Below, in pieces: positions 52,801 to 58,069 of a stretch of 64,000 nt of DNA. The number at the start of each line of letters is the position of its first letter. Positions within the stretch are counted from its first letter, which is position 1. The stretch is from contig NC_135558.1 in assembly GCF_964340395.1 (NCBI RefSeq), positions 6,958,501 through 7,022,500 on the forward strand. Reading direction: 5' to 3'. The stretch is from Glandiceps talaboti. Lineage: Eukaryota; Hemichordata; Enteropneusta; Spengelidae. The notes under the pieces are model-generated. The model saw nothing but the letters and a program-made list of their open reading frames with translations, ran no database searches and had not been told where the DNA came from. A program made the position numbers and the translations under genes.

Positions 52801-54369
52801 AATACCAGTACAATATAGAAGTAAACTAGAAGTTAACTAAACTAGTACTGGTATACTACAAGTAATAAAACCAGAGTTACCCAAGTTAACTATATAATAT
52901 TACAGTATCTTAGAGATAGTTAACTCTGAAATAAGTGGCAAAATATGAACAAATTTAGTAAGCTTTATCATACTGTGTGGTACATGTATGTTGGAGGAAC
53001 AACAGTTACTAATGATGCGTAACTGCCAGGGTAGTGTCATATCTCTTCTGATGATAATAGTTAATACCATATACACATTGATATGATCATAAAAATTTAT
53101 TTTCAGAAGAATTTTCATTCGATATTCTCTTATTACATACATGTATGCCTTCACTTCAATACATTTTTTCTGACGGGCCCTATTTAGGTTTGTTGTCAGT
53201 CTGTTGCAATGATGGCATGTATGTGCCATATTATAAATATAAAATATGGAAGAATTACTTCTGAATCTGAAATGTGTCAATTTTCCTGTTTACAATTGTT
53301 TACGAGGAAAATGGGTAATTTCTTTTTACAAATGTAAGTTATTTTGATATGCTGAATGAATATCATCCTTCACGGCCTCTGATGGTGACTGCATGCACAT
53401 GCACAGTACAAAAATATATTAATATTATAATTATAATAATAATAATAATAATAATAATATATTTTTTTACAACCATACAGTCTTTCACTTGAATTATGCA
53501 AGTTTGCCCAAATTTAAAATAACAGGCTGAAATACTGTATCCCAAAGAGCAACATGTGTATGGTCTTTATATATGGTAGTGCTTTAAGTGAAGTACACCC
53601 TCAGCCACCCCCCACCCCCAAGTGCCCCCATCCCACACCTATGGTGGTAACATTGTCCCATGTGGAGATGGGGTGGTGGCCATCCACAGCACAAGATCTA
53701 CAGTGTGTTCAGTCTATTTTGGAATAACTGCCTCTTCTTCGTTTATCAGTTTAAAAAGTACACGTGTACAAGTTTGTCTTCACAAAAGTTTCAGTTCAAC
53801 GTCATCACATGAGTTAGCTCGAAATCGATCTACATCTACACTACAACTTACACTGGAGTGACTGCATACATGAACAACTAAAAATTCCAGACATAAGTAC
53901 TTAATGTAACAGTTGTTGTGACAAACAGACTTGTGCCACTAAAGCACACACCATGTGTTATATGTATCACAACATTATAATCGATATATTTCAGACCTGA
54001 CGCCTGCATACTGGCTATATTACTGTGAAGAGTTGGTGTGATTCGATATGATGTCCCCCCGGACGTCATATCAGAACGACGGTGACAGGGGCTTGATATA
54101 TCGCGTGCATATAGTTTACAACGATGGTCGTGATACTATCACAATAATTACAAAGTGTATACAAACAGTTCCATCGACAGAGAAAGTCGTAACGAAATGT
54201 TCACTGTGAATCTGGATTCACATTGGCAATGCCAGTGGCAATACAAGCACTGCAGTTGCTTCAGTTTATATCTATTCTACTATATGAATTATGATGGAGT
54301 TCAAACTTACCAAGAAAATAGCAGCACAATAAAAATTCGCAGAGTCCAAGATTGAAAGATATGTTCCAT
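13697..54369 (-). CDS. SUCO: SUCO / OPT orthologue (SUN domain-containing ossification factor, SLP1 family), 18 exons
   Basis: Coding exons in transcript order: 54369-54311, 38140-37999, 34314-34174, 29635-29508, 29062-28934, 28313-28072, 26929-26740, 26219-26112, 23306-23142, 22148-22069, 21057-20902, 19992-19941, 18859-17651, 16962-16875, 16164-16060, 15335-15074, 14504-14443, 14107-13697. All junctions are GT-AG and phase-consistent. The sum is 3729 nt, 1242 aa plus stop; human SUCO is about 1254 aa. Domains: signal peptide 1-20; [11 protein letters not shown] at 260-270; SUN domain about 303-443; cysteine cluster 579-597; Ser/Thr-rich acidic linker to about 900; coiled coil 904-998; transmembrane helix about 1004-1021; basic tail. 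Known for the family: ER/nuclear-envelope membrane glycoprotein; mouse Opt supports rough-ER expansion and collagen output in osteoblasts; yeast Slp1 with Emp65 protects folding of ER proteins. A role in this animal is inference. Confidence 0.95.
14443..14504 (-). CDS. SUCO: SUCO exon 17
   Basis: 62 nt, residues 1086-1106. It encodes [20 protein letters not shown], matching the human DLYIVEPLKF stretch. The acceptor is TATTTTAG and the donor GTAAGTCT, phase 1 in and phase 0 out. Too short to be found by ORF scanning. Confidence 0.85.
14706..15073. repeat. (TG)n followed by a 290-bp purine-rich tract inside SUCO intron 16
   Basis: Positions 14706-14782 are mainly TG. Positions 14783-15073 are almost entirely A/G on the plus strand. 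In the SUCO transcript this is a pyrimidine tract of about 290 nt that begins at the splice donor itself (GTGAGTCTCTCTCT). Confidence 0.9.
15074..15335 (-). CDS. SUCO: SUCO exon 16 (transmembrane helix)
   Basis: 262 nt, residues 999-1085. It begins [18 protein letters not shown], the C-terminal transmembrane segment, then a Lys/Arg-rich stretch ([11 protein letters not shown]). The acceptor is TCTTTTCAG and the donor GTGAGTCT. Confidence 0.9.
15454..15553. repeat. (CA)n microsatellite in SUCO intron 15
   Basis: About 100 bp of CA with a few interruptions. Confidence 0.95.
15715..15882. repeat. (CATT)n microsatellite with CACT-containing higher-order units
   Basis: CATT repeats broken by CACTCATCATT at roughly 50-bp intervals, in SUCO intron 15. 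The long open frames read through it are an artefact of a 4-bp repeat without stops. Confidence 0.95.
16060..16164 (-). CDS. SUCO: SUCO exon 15 (coiled coil)
   Basis: 105 nt, residues 964-998, phase 0 at both ends. It encodes [18 protein letters not shown] and onward, the second half of the membrane-proximal coiled coil. The acceptor is TTATATTAG and the donor GTATGGCC. Confidence 0.9.
16875..16962 (-). CDS. SUCO: SUCO exon 14 (coiled coil)
   Basis: 88 nt, residues 934-963. It encodes [19 protein letters not shown], nearly the same as the human YRKQMEEMQKAFNKTIVKL, one of the best anchors for the orthology call. The acceptor is TTTTGTGCAG and the donor GTAAACATG. Confidence 0.93.
17362..17663 (-). 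repeat. 41-bp tandem repeat made of duplicated SUCO exon 13 donor
   Basis: Eight copies spaced exactly 41 bp (the GACTGAG word at 17368, 17409, 17450, 17491, 17532, 17573, 17614, 17655). The copy at 17655 is the genuine exon end. Each copy repeats about 13 nt of exon (AACTCAGTCAAAA) plus, in most, the donor GTAAGTAC and 22 more intron bases. The copies at 17450 (GTGAGTAC) and 17368 are diverged. Confidence 0.95.
17651..18859 (-). CDS. SUCO: SUCO exon 13 (large exon: Cys cluster, Ser/Thr-rich linker, coiled-coil start)
   Basis: 1209 nt, residues 531-934. It opens with [12 protein letters not shown], then a cysteine cluster (C579, C582, C585, C588, C597). A long Thr/Ser/Glu/Lys-rich, probably disordered linker follows. 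It ends in [20 protein letters not shown], nearly identical to human [20 protein letters not shown]. Acceptor TTGATTGACAG, donor GTAAGTAC. Both boundaries are copied into flanking tandem arrays. Confidence 0.93.
18849..19262 (-). repeat. 47-bp tandem repeat made of duplicated SUCO exon 13 acceptor
   Basis: Nine copies spaced exactly 47 bp (18851, 18898, 18945, 18992, 19039, 19086, 19133, 19180, 19227). The first overlaps the genuine acceptor and the first 11 nt of exon 13 (CAATATTACAA). Every copy keeps TTTGATTGACAG; all but the farthest keep all 11 exon bases, the last having one change. Confidence 0.96.
19941..19992 (-). CDS. SUCO: SUCO exon 12
   Basis: 52 nt, residues 514-531, encoding [18 protein letters not shown]. 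The acceptor is TTTTTACACAG and the donor GTAAGTTG. Short, but required to bring exons 11 and 13 into phase. Confidence 0.82.
20137..20372. repeat. (GTAT)n and TG-rich microsatellite in SUCO intron 11
   Basis: About 100 bp of GTAT followed by about 130 bp of TG-rich variants. Confidence 0.96.
20902..21057 (-). CDS. SUCO: SUCO exon 11
   Basis: 156 nt, residues 462-513, encoding [16 protein letters not shown] and onward to [12 protein letters not shown]. This corresponds to the amphipathic NAILNMVNIAANIL region of the human protein. The acceptor is preceded by a nine-T tract (TTTTTTTTTCAG); the donor is GTAAGTTATC. Confidence 0.87.
21231..21463. mobile_element. 233-bp foldback element (MITE) in SUCO intron 10
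   Basis: The outer ends TAATCTTTCACTCCC and GGGAGTGAAAGATTA are perfect complements. The arms continue for about 75 bp (for example GTTGATAAGGACAAGGCTGG against CCAGCCTTGTCCTTATCAAC). No coding capacity. Confidence 0.85.
22069..22148 (-). CDS. SUCO: SUCO exon 10
   Basis: 80 nt, residues 435-461. It encodes [18 protein letters not shown], matching human RVFGTSMVEEYEE at the end of the SUN domain. Acceptor GACTATACAG, donor GTTAGAGAC. Confidence 0.9.
22583..23089. mobile_element. Non-autonomous Tc1/mariner-like element with TA target duplication
   Basis: 507 bp flanked by TA on both sides (22581-22582 and 23090-23091). The left end is CAGTGACGGTATCAATAACC. The right end, reverse-complemented, is CAGTGACGGCATTGATAACC, differing at 3 positions. 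No transposase ORF. TA duplication and CAGT-type ends fit the Tc1/mariner superfamily. It lies in SUCO intron 9. Confidence 0.8.
23142..23306 (-). CDS. SUCO: SUCO exon 9 (SUN domain)
   Basis: 165 nt, residues 380-435, encoding [20 protein letters not shown] and ending [14 protein letters not shown]. This matches the human SUN-domain end FGSEHFCPLSLIRVFG. Acceptor CTTGTTACAG, donor GTAAGTCT. Confidence 0.95.
23481..23607. mobile_element. 127-bp near-perfect palindrome in SUCO intron 8
   Basis: The outer ends CTTGAGAACGACTATCACTA and TAGTGATAGTCATTCTCAAG pair with one mismatch. The arms run about 55 bp with few mismatches around a short loop. It is a MITE or a strong RNA hairpin when transcribed with SUCO. 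Confidence 0.75.
24466..24893. repeat. 41/42-bp minisatellite, 11 copies, SUCO intron 8
   Basis: The unit contains GATATGGTCTTTACACGATA and, in most copies, the perfect palindrome TATCTAGCTAGATA. Copies start at 24466, 24508, 24549, 24590, 24631, 24673, 24715, 24757, 24798, 24839 and 24881. Two unit subtypes (GGTC and AGTC; CCAGC and CTAGC) are interleaved. Confidence 0.95.
25446..25805. repeat. 32-bp minisatellite, 11 copies, SUCO intron 8
   Basis: Unit ACTTTGTCAGATTTCATTGA followed by AATTGGACACAT. GTCAGAT occurs every 32 bp from 25458 to 25775 with one 29-bp spacing. The later copies alternate ATTGAAATT and ATTCAAATT, suggesting a 64-bp higher-order unit. Confidence 0.93.
26112..26219 (-). 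CDS. SUCO: SUCO exon 8 (SUN domain)
   Basis: 108 nt, residues 344-380, encoding [20 protein letters not shown] and onward to RIHVSDR. It matches human [20 protein letters not shown]. Acceptor TCTATCCGTAG, donor GTAAGTTAC. A second copy of its 5' end lies 69 bp upstream in the intron. Confidence 0.95.
26250..26292 (-). repeat. Duplicated 5' end and acceptor of SUCO exon 8
   Basis: Minus strand from 26292: GCTAG then GTTTACAGTGGAGTTATGTG and AACCCATACAAA. This repeats the first ~30 nt of exon 8 (26219 downward) with one or two changes and keeps an AG directly before the repeated exon sequence. Confidence 0.88.
26296..26400. mobile_element. Fragment of the CAGATTCAGATTC foldback family
   Basis: GTATAAAGTTGGCGTCAGAT and the following CAGATTCAG repeats match the reverse complement of the right arm of the element in the FMO intron (8572-8926). 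Only one arm and a degenerate GCGTCAGAT-rich stretch remain. Confidence 0.55.
26740..26929 (-). CDS. SUCO: SUCO exon 7 (start of SUN domain)
   Basis: 190 nt, residues 281-344. After a Gly/Asn/Gln-rich lead it encodes [20 protein letters not shown] and [15 protein letters not shown], matching human CGAKILAANPEAKSTSAIL and YMLNPCSTKIW. Acceptor TTTTTGTAG, donor GTAAGTTG. Confidence 0.95.
28072..28313 (-). CDS. SUCO: SUCO exon 6 ([11 protein letters not shown] motif)
   Basis: 242 nt, residues 200-280. It encodes a Lys/Glu/Asp/Thr-rich segment ending [20 protein letters not shown], the conserved motif that precedes the SUN domain in this family (human EDIPTFDEWKKKVME). The donor is GTGAAATAA at 28071. 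An alternative GTAGAAAAG donor 9 nt earlier (28080) would also keep frame. Acceptor TTTGTCTACAG. Confidence 0.92.
28413..28426. repeat. Poly(G) run of 14
   Basis: Uninterrupted G14 in SUCO intron 5; one of several G/C homopolymers in the window. Confidence 0.95.
28934..29062 (-). CDS. SUCO: SUCO exon 5
   Basis: 129 nt, residues 157-200, encoding [20 protein letters not shown] followed by a Lys/Glu-rich stretch. Acceptor TTCTCACATAG, donor GTAAAAGTG. The phase fits exons 4 and 6. Confidence 0.88.
29181..29450. repeat. (ATCC)n microsatellite in SUCO intron 4
   Basis: About 270 bp of ATCC repeats with TTCC interruptions. It fills most of the 445-bp intron and starts about 57 nt after the exon 4 donor in transcript sense. 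The frames read through it are artefacts. Confidence 0.97.
29508..29635 (-). CDS. SUCO: SUCO exon 4
   Basis: 128 nt, residues 115-157, encoding [20 protein letters not shown] and onward to TQEIKIDR. Acceptor TATGTTTCTAG, donor GTATGTGT. Variable, Ser/Thr/Val/Glu-rich lumenal region without a domain. Confidence 0.85.
29820..29943. repeat. (ACAG)n and (AC)n microsatellites in SUCO intron 3
   Basis: About 50 bp of GACA/ACAG repeats followed by about 65 bp of AC. Confidence 0.96.
30249..30496. repeat. C-rich, (CT)n and (TG)n compound repeat in SUCO intron 3
   Basis: C-runs broken by T, then CT, then a long TG/TATG region ending in about 75 bp of pure TG. Confidence 0.95.
30846..30985. repeat. 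Two-copy direct repeat of about 60 bp
   Basis: ACATTCACTCAACCCAC, a GTACG word and ACATGTACACGTCACC are repeated once in SUCO intron 3. Confidence 0.7.
31281..31407. mobile_element. Foldback element, TTCCCCAATATTT family, copy 1
   Basis: The left end TTCCCCAATATTTTTCTTCC, with TTCAGCC, is mirrored by GGCTGAATGAAGAGACAATC near 31379-31407. The same ends occur at 31915-32052 and 46201-46304. Confidence 0.65.
31424..31760. mobile_element. 337-bp foldback element with GTCCACAC subterminal repeats
   Basis: ATAAGCCCTGTCCATATCTG, with ATCTGGAT, at the left is mirrored by GTCCAGATCAGATTTTGTAG, with GATGGACAGGCTTTAT, at the right. GTCCACAC and GTCTACAC words recur inside. It starts 16 bp after the previous element, so this intron region is a nest of MITEs. 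Confidence 0.7.
31915..32052. mobile_element. Foldback element, TTCCCCAATATTT family, copy 2
   Basis: The left end ATTTCCCAATATTTCTCTTT is mirrored by GGCTAAATGAAGACAAATAT then TGGTGAA. A diverged member of the same family as 31281-31407. Confidence 0.6.
33170..33336. repeat. Poly(C) run and (CCCCA)n array
   Basis: A C14 run at 33170-33183 and about ten CCCCA units at 33287-33336. The minus strand is a G-rich (TGGGG)n array able to form G-quadruplexes. SUCO intron 3. Confidence 0.92.
33721..33932. repeat. (GACACA)n, (ACAG)n and (CA)n-type simple repeats
   Basis: GAGACACA and ACAG units, then ACACATACACATA and CA runs, all in SUCO intron 3. Confidence 0.93.
34174..34314 (-). CDS. SUCO: SUCO exon 3
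   Basis: 141 nt, residues 68-114, phase 0 at both ends, encoding [20 protein letters not shown] and onward to SNTKE. Acceptor TTCTTATCAAAG, donor GTAAGGAAG. Polar, low-conservation lumenal region. Included because phase, splice sites and composition agree with its neighbours. Confidence 0.83.
35017..35062. repeat. (CA)n microsatellite
   Basis: About 45 bp of CA in SUCO intron 2. Confidence 0.95.
36419..36564 (-). CDS. Possible micropeptide or alternative first exon in SUCO intron 2 (unproven)
   Basis: An ATG in strong context (CACCATG) opens a 48-codon hydrophobic-ended frame ([20 protein letters not shown] to SSVYAMLD) that runs straight into GATAA followed by the consensus donor GTAAGA. 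Unspliced, it would be a 49-aa peptide ending MLDK-stop with one putative membrane segment ([17 protein letters not shown]). If it is spliced, its phase (2) does not fit SUCO exon 3, so it is not a simple alternative start. I do not recognise it. Confidence 0.2.
37731..37841. repeat. (CTC)n-(CAT)n trinucleotide repeat
   Basis: About 33 bp of CTC then about 75 bp of ATC/CAT in SUCO intron 2. Poly-Asp, poly-Met and poly-His frames read from it are artefacts. Confidence 0.97.
37999..38140 (-). CDS. SUCO: SUCO exon 2
   Basis: 142 nt, residues 20-67, encoding [20 protein letters not shown] and onward to [21 protein letters not shown] aligns with the human WLPSWRVCCKES just after the signal peptide. 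Acceptor TTGCTTTATAG, donor GTAAGTAC. Confidence 0.88.
38345..38600. repeat. Degenerate 55-65-bp tandem repeat, about 5 copies
   Basis: Units of the type TACTAGCTGTGGTCTACATG then TTCATACAGTCTTTGCCACT and ATACA, with differing lengths. Start of SUCO intron 1 in transcript sense. Confidence 0.75.
39532..41010 (+). CDS. Uncharacterised 492-aa ORF with two C-terminal hydrophobic segments, nested antisense in SUCO intron 1
   Basis: An uninterrupted frame with a purine at -3 of the ATG and an in-frame stop upstream (39493). A random 1.48-kb ORF is very unlikely in this AT-rich DNA, so it is probably coding. Residues 1-about 200 are acidic to polar and Asn/Asp/His/Gln-rich. Residues 200-300 hold Gln/Arg blocks and two SIQQLA repeats in Thr-rich sequence. 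Then comes [16 protein letters not shown], and a basic [20 protein letters not shown] leads into two hydrophobic segments ([36 protein letters not shown]) and the stop. I recognise no family. The last part resembles a loop-TM6-TM7 layout of a rhodopsin-type receptor (the WLP in the first helix), but there is no NPxxY and TM1-5 are absent; that is speculation. A CTTTTTCAAG acceptor-like site just upstream leaves open that this is a last exon. Confidence 0.6.
   Translation: MWRFRRILQLFSRSEQYQYQTDDSDDNILLKPLQQWQHLKHKNNDILELDANSLERYHTSVTQNGRQLSEPLNDEYACNEENESKGGRFDGGQDGRHIRDGGNYTESQISETQHGLINTNHDIGEVVFATNTSQTTGYHDDIGTMFRPRADHQTPNHYHQHRQNHHPHPCIQNVSAEHDPRDDTIILYVDLHVPSPKIRQRQVTDNYQRQQQVDDNRQYTVPYERRQTTIHNNRQSVDPPDHHKQLDVNQEERQHHAVSKISATSIPHTATSIQQLAVSRLASTTTTHTASIQQLATSKLSPTTTTANMKRRRYGVVHHDPLTFADADPRDMAAVATTKLALLSNPRVRRSLDIFGHKPQLGEEIPTEDATDTQIIDGHEQIPMHIIHRRDSSADDPHGLFHSSLKLEKTKYINPVPLERCPQIKKKKTQHVIKFTKDMVLRMEVQALLATTLAVCLWLPPAFTSVTFKVHMCACILLMTCSSILISLFCVY
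41011..42020. other. Part of SUCO intron 1 downstream of the nested ORF
   Basis: No exon seen. It contains a short TATAGTGTAG tandem (about 41261-41300, four units). This is the likely 3' UTR region of the nested ORF, without a clear AATAAA. Confidence 0.4.
42023..42985. repeat. 48-50-bp minisatellite, about 20 copies
   Basis: Unit TTTGGATCGATCACAGGGGT, ATGAAATGACACAATTTATT, TCATGTTATG. GGATCGAT recurs every 48-50 bp from 42027 to about 42920, and one decayed copy follows. Each unit has ATGAAAT and ATTTCAT as inverted arms, so single strands could fold. GATTGCAGT variants recur among GATCACAGG units, showing higher-order amplification. SUCO intron 1. Confidence 0.96.
42986..46200. other. SUCO intron 1, nothing coding recognised
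   Basis: AT-rich sequence with two small direct duplications: about 44062-44160 (CTAACCAGTCTCACCTTGTA twice) and about 45146-45212 (GGGAAACTGAATTTGAGCTA twice). A CATGGCGGCGGC word lies at 45508 without a supported gene. Confidence 0.5.
46201..46304. mobile_element. Foldback element, TTCCCCAATATTT family, copy 3
   Basis: TATTCCCAATATTTTGG at the left and AGCTGAATGAAGACAAATAT then TGGGGAATA at the right. The same right end occurs in the two copies in SUCO intron 3. Confidence 0.6.
46937..46976. repeat. (CCA)n trinucleotide repeat
   Basis: About 13 CCA units inside a 93-codon + strand frame (46737-47018) ending [13 protein letters not shown]. The proline run derives from the repeat, and I do not consider the frame a supported gene. 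Confidence 0.9.
47019..49550. other. SUCO intron 1, nothing coding recognised
   Basis: AT-rich. A G17 homopolymer sits at 48095-48111. No exon, RNA gene or clear repeat family seen. Confidence 0.5.
49572..49770. mobile_element. Relative of the CTTGGAAG foldback family
   Basis: Shares TTCTTGGAAG, then TGACATCTC, TCAGCATCATCAGGGATGTA and TATGAACCCAGAATCCATGA with the element at 50267-50478. The end word AACCCAGAATCCAT also occurs near 24302. Diverged, and without clear paired ends. Confidence 0.45.
50267..50478. mobile_element. 212-bp foldback element, CTTGGAAG family
   Basis: The left end ATTCTTGGAAGTAAAATCC, with CATTTTCACTGA, is mirrored by TCAGCGAAAATTCCACTTCC then AAGAAT. The interior has GACATCTCGTCAGCATCGTC at the left and GACTACACTGATGAGACTTC at the right, also complementary. 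Non-autonomous. Confidence 0.65.
50480..52430. other. SUCO intron 1, nothing coding recognised
   Basis: AT-rich intronic sequence with no feature I can support. Confidence 0.5.
52433..52482 (+). mobile_element. Fragment of the dispersed repeat at 4152-4195
   Basis: TAAGAACAGTACCGTAAAAC then AGTCGTGGTTTGCGACGATG closely matches the block inside the SINE-like element at 3960-4280. Confidence 0.6.
52560..52812. repeat. Degenerate 60-65-bp tandem repeat, 4 copies
   Basis: Units built from TACTAGTTACTAGTTAGTAA, ATCATAACTAGGTAAC and TACCAGTA, rich in the palindrome ACTAGT. SUCO intron 1. Confidence 0.85.
53424..53462. repeat. (AAT)n microsatellite
   Basis: About 35 bp of AAT/ATA in SUCO intron 1. 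Confidence 0.9.
54311..54369 (-). CDS. SUCO: SUCO exon 1 (signal peptide)
   Basis: The minus-strand ATG at 54369 (GCGATGG context) encodes [19 protein letters not shown], with a hydrophobic core, and ends in TG before the donor GTAAGTTTG. The two bases join the C of exon 2 to give Cys, continuing FLPEWKC. The human protein likewise has a hydrophobic leader (LALVSCLFLCSLV) directly before WLPSW. The 59 nt make the whole 18-exon frame an exact multiple of three. The 16.2-kb intron after it is the longest in the gene. Confidence 0.85.
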
Positions 54370-54560
54370 CGCAGATTATGTGACCATCGTGCTGACTGTG
54401 TGTAAGTATAAAATTAAAATATATCTGCCATAAGTAATGGTTTAGTTTCTTCGTCGATGTAAGGGTGACGTGTTTTTCGTTGCAGTAATATTCAACGCGC
54501 ATGCTATATAGGAAGTGAGGGCGCCCTCATTGCCTTGGCGAGTTCATCCTATTGTTTAAA
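54370..54560 (-). promoter_or_regulatory. Candidate SUCO promoter
   Basis: More GC-rich than its surroundings. About 135 nt upstream of the ATG are CTATATAG (54504-54511) and an overlapping ETS-like GGAAGTG (54511-54517), followed by GAGGGCGCCCTC. This is a sequence-only inference; the start site was not determined. Confidence 0.35.
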
Positions 54561-57500
54561 ATTAACATGTCAATCAACACACCCTCCACACGCCCATCTG
54601 TCTGATTCACATCACGTTGTGGGCCATGCGACTTCACATGCTTCAGAACACCAGAGGACTATGAGACCGCGGAAATAAAAATAAAGAAACAAAAGCAGGG
54701 AACAAAAACACAGACAACAGACAATGGAGGAATTGGTACATGTATTATTTCAGACAGTAAGCTTTATACATGTATGTAGCTAGCTATCTCATTCTTTTTA
54801 GAGGTCGAGGCACCATTTAGGCATTATGTAACTCAAAACACGGGCAGGTTGTTATTGTTTTAATGGTCTGAGACACAGGGGCGTGTAATATTGCATAGAT
54901 TGTTGTTTTCCAGGTCTACAGACTAAATAAACAACCTTTTGAATATATATTCCTACCTGTATAGGGAATATTTATATTTATAGTATACGTAGTACTATAG
55001 ATCGATACATTTGTAGCAGCAAGATTCGTATGATATTTTCCTAAGAAAACGGTAATCTAAGCAATAATACACGCCCCTGAGATAACGGTAAATCAGAACA
55101 AAAGTTATTGTATGTTTTTGTCAGATTGGATGGCGCTGTGCTGTGTCTGTCGGTATTAGTATACGGCATGACATGGTACTTTCAAGACATTCGATAATTC
55201 GTTTAAAGAAATTTAACAATGAAACAATTTCTACGCTGCCGGTGAAAATAAACAATAATTTATCGACAATTTTGTAAGTTCAGGGGAACATATTCGACAT
55301 TAACCAAGTGAAGATCCTTTAAAATATCATTTATTTTAAACATTGTAAATGTATTACAGTCCACGTCAATTTCGATCGAGAATCCAGGAAAATTGTGTGG
55401 TATTAGCTTTAATACGCCTATATCATTATCACAAGTATATTTTCTTTAGAAGTCTTTCTTTTCCTAAAAAATAATAATCACATAATCAAATGAAATGTAA
55501 TAACAATAATAACTAGGTCTTGCGCTCTTGTCTAGCAGATACATGTATAATGTGGATGTAACCAGTTTCAACCGGTCGGAACAGTTAACATTTATTCATA
55601 CGACGTATGAGGGCGCTCTTTTAATCAAGGACATATTTCAAGGGTAAATGGCGAATACGTCGACGACACGATTCAATACTATTCTGTTCTACAGAGTTCA
55701 AAGAAATACATTACATTTATCTAAACTAACGATTTTCGTATAAAAGTTATTTTGTTAACTATCATTACTCCAGTTTATATATTTACTAGTTTGTATTAGC
55801 ACCAAACACTTATTGCAGAAAATCCAATGAAGAAATATATACAATAGTCAATACAGGTTCTATTCTATTCTAATTGCACACAGAGTGCAAAATATGCGTT
55901 TTTACTTTTTTTTCAGTTTTCAATTAATTCATGATTTCATAAAGAAATTCACCCTTTCGTACGATAAGTTCATTATTTTCTTCATCTGTTAGATTCAATG
56001 CCATATTTACAAAAAAAAATATTTGTTAGAATCAGAGGCAATATAACTCAGAAGTGTAAGCTTATATCCTATAACTAACAACATATGCTTACATTGTTTA
56101 TTTTTCTAGTGACATTTTTAGTTTATCAGAAATTCGAAATTTACTAGTATCTTTGTCATTAAAATATGATAATTTTTATGTAATCTGACAGGAAAGGAAA
56201 TAATTATATACCAACAACTAGTTATACATTCATGCAAAAAGTTAATATAATCGGTTTGATTCTTCATACGTACATATGCAGTTGTTCATTATTTAGCTGT
56301 ACATACCGTGACTTTAAGATGCGTCATGTCACTCCGCCCTCACCGGTGGCCTGACTATTTTTATGTGACTGAACGTTAACATTCTATCCGTCTTTGTACA
56401 CAACTAACAAAGACGGGATAAATCTTATCTTAGTTCCATTTCATTATGTTTAGGGACCCCAGAAAGTACTTTTCCGTCAACTAGACAACCTCTCTGAAAT
56501 ATAATATTAAAATTGGCAAATCGTGCATATAGACGAGGCTTGTTGTACACTTGGGCGAGGCATTATGGGAAATAACGAAAGTTAGGAGCTTCAAACAATT
56601 TTTTTTTACCTCTTGCGCGAACAATGCTGAGGAAATTATGAATATGAAATTTCTCAGCCTGGGTCCCTAAGCCATAATAAAACATGTAAATATGAACTGA
56701 CGTGTTATAATGGTAATTTAGAAATAGGATTGGAATCGGATTTGGAAAATATTGAACGCTACTCGGATCAATTTTCATATATAAAATTGACCTCCGTGCA
56801 AGGCAAAGATGAGCCTGAAGGTAGCAGCAAGTTCAAATACAAATTATGGTAAGTTCATTCAGACGGGTCATTCCATCAAGGTCGTACGGTATTATAGAGG
56901 CTATTAGTAGAAGCTATATACATACACTGGTATGGTAGACTAAAAGAGTCGTCGCTGGGGGCGCTACACTAATTCGTGTTGTTTGAGGCGATACAAAGCT
57001 AAGGACAGGCCCTGGCCCAGAGTGTAACACATATGAAGTTGCCACGTTACGTAACTTGAAAAGAAATGGCATTAATAATTTATGAAAACATTGATCTTTG
57101 TTATCGATTTGTTAATTGTTTTGGCAAACCCCCAAGTCACGTTGCTAGGGTGTTTCATGCAAATGGTCACCGTGTATCGATCTTTGCGCGGGAAACAGTT
57201 ATGTTATTGACTTCAATTTTCTCATGAACACTTTTGAATTCAGTCAACTTCAAACTAAAGTGGACTATTCCATTCGTTGTTTTCACTTTATTTTCTCATC
57301 ATTATTATTATTACATTAAAGTTATGCAAGACTAGGTTGTTTTTGTGGTCTGAGGGCTATTTGATTTACTGACAAAGTTTTATCTTCTAGAATTCTGAAG
57401 ATATTTAGTTTCCGAAAATAAACAGCCATCTATCTATAAATGTTGTGAACCCCCCCCCCCCCTTGAAATGAAATGGTCTTTATTTGAAATTATGGGGATA

Positions 57501-58069
57501 CCATAGAGACTGGCGAAACAAAGGTTGACGGAAAATCCAAAGTAAGCCGCGGCCGTGTAGTCAGAAGTGAGCTGGATGGAGTCATGCTACTGCCACGGGA
57601 AATATACTGCAATTAGCCAATAATGTAGACCTTGCTTAACGCATTTGTGGTAGAGCTGGAAGGGACCATACAGTGAATGTGTAAATCGCACATTGGAAGC
57701 AGACTATATATATACCAACGACGATTCCAACTACGATCACCAGAGGCTGATCACCGCTATCATTGTGTGTATCACCGAAGAAAGTGACTGGATCATAGCC
57801 CCATCAAAACGAATTCGCTGAACTGATGTTGTAGTGCACAACCGTATGATGTTCGACAAAGACAAGCGATAAGTACTCAACGATAGCGTCTTTAATTAAA
57901 CAACTTAGAAGGAACGAAATTCGATTGCTTCTGGACACAAACAGCGACTATATCTGAAAAGTCACCTCAAAGTGCTAGTGAACTCCCATGATAGACTAAT
58001 TGTGCTGATAATACCGTTGTGTGTTTTTAAAACAAGGATTAACAACCACTAAGCTCGAAGTCTGTCAGA
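54561..58069. other. Intergenic region between SUCO and the coiled-coil gene (head-to-head)
   Basis: No supported exon. It contains a foldback element (54877-55080), several GCGCCCTC or GGGCGCT words, and a C13 run (57450-57462). The last few hundred bases are probably the promoter and 5' UTR of the gene at 58070; TATATATA at 57705-57712 could be its TATA element. Confidence 0.45.
54877..55080. mobile_element. 204-bp foldback element, CAGGGGCGTG family
   Basis: AGGGGCGTGTAATATTGCAT, with AGATTGTTGTTTTCC, at the left is mirrored by GAAAACGGTAATCTAAGCAA then TAATACACGCCCCT at the right. The right arm and its inner flank match 4197-4280 in reverse orientation. Confidence 0.65.

Noticed and set aside
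53622-53861. 79-codon Ser-rich ORF on the + strand
   Set aside because: No start context, homology or splice-site support. It lies inside SUCO intron 1 beside C-rich simple sequence.
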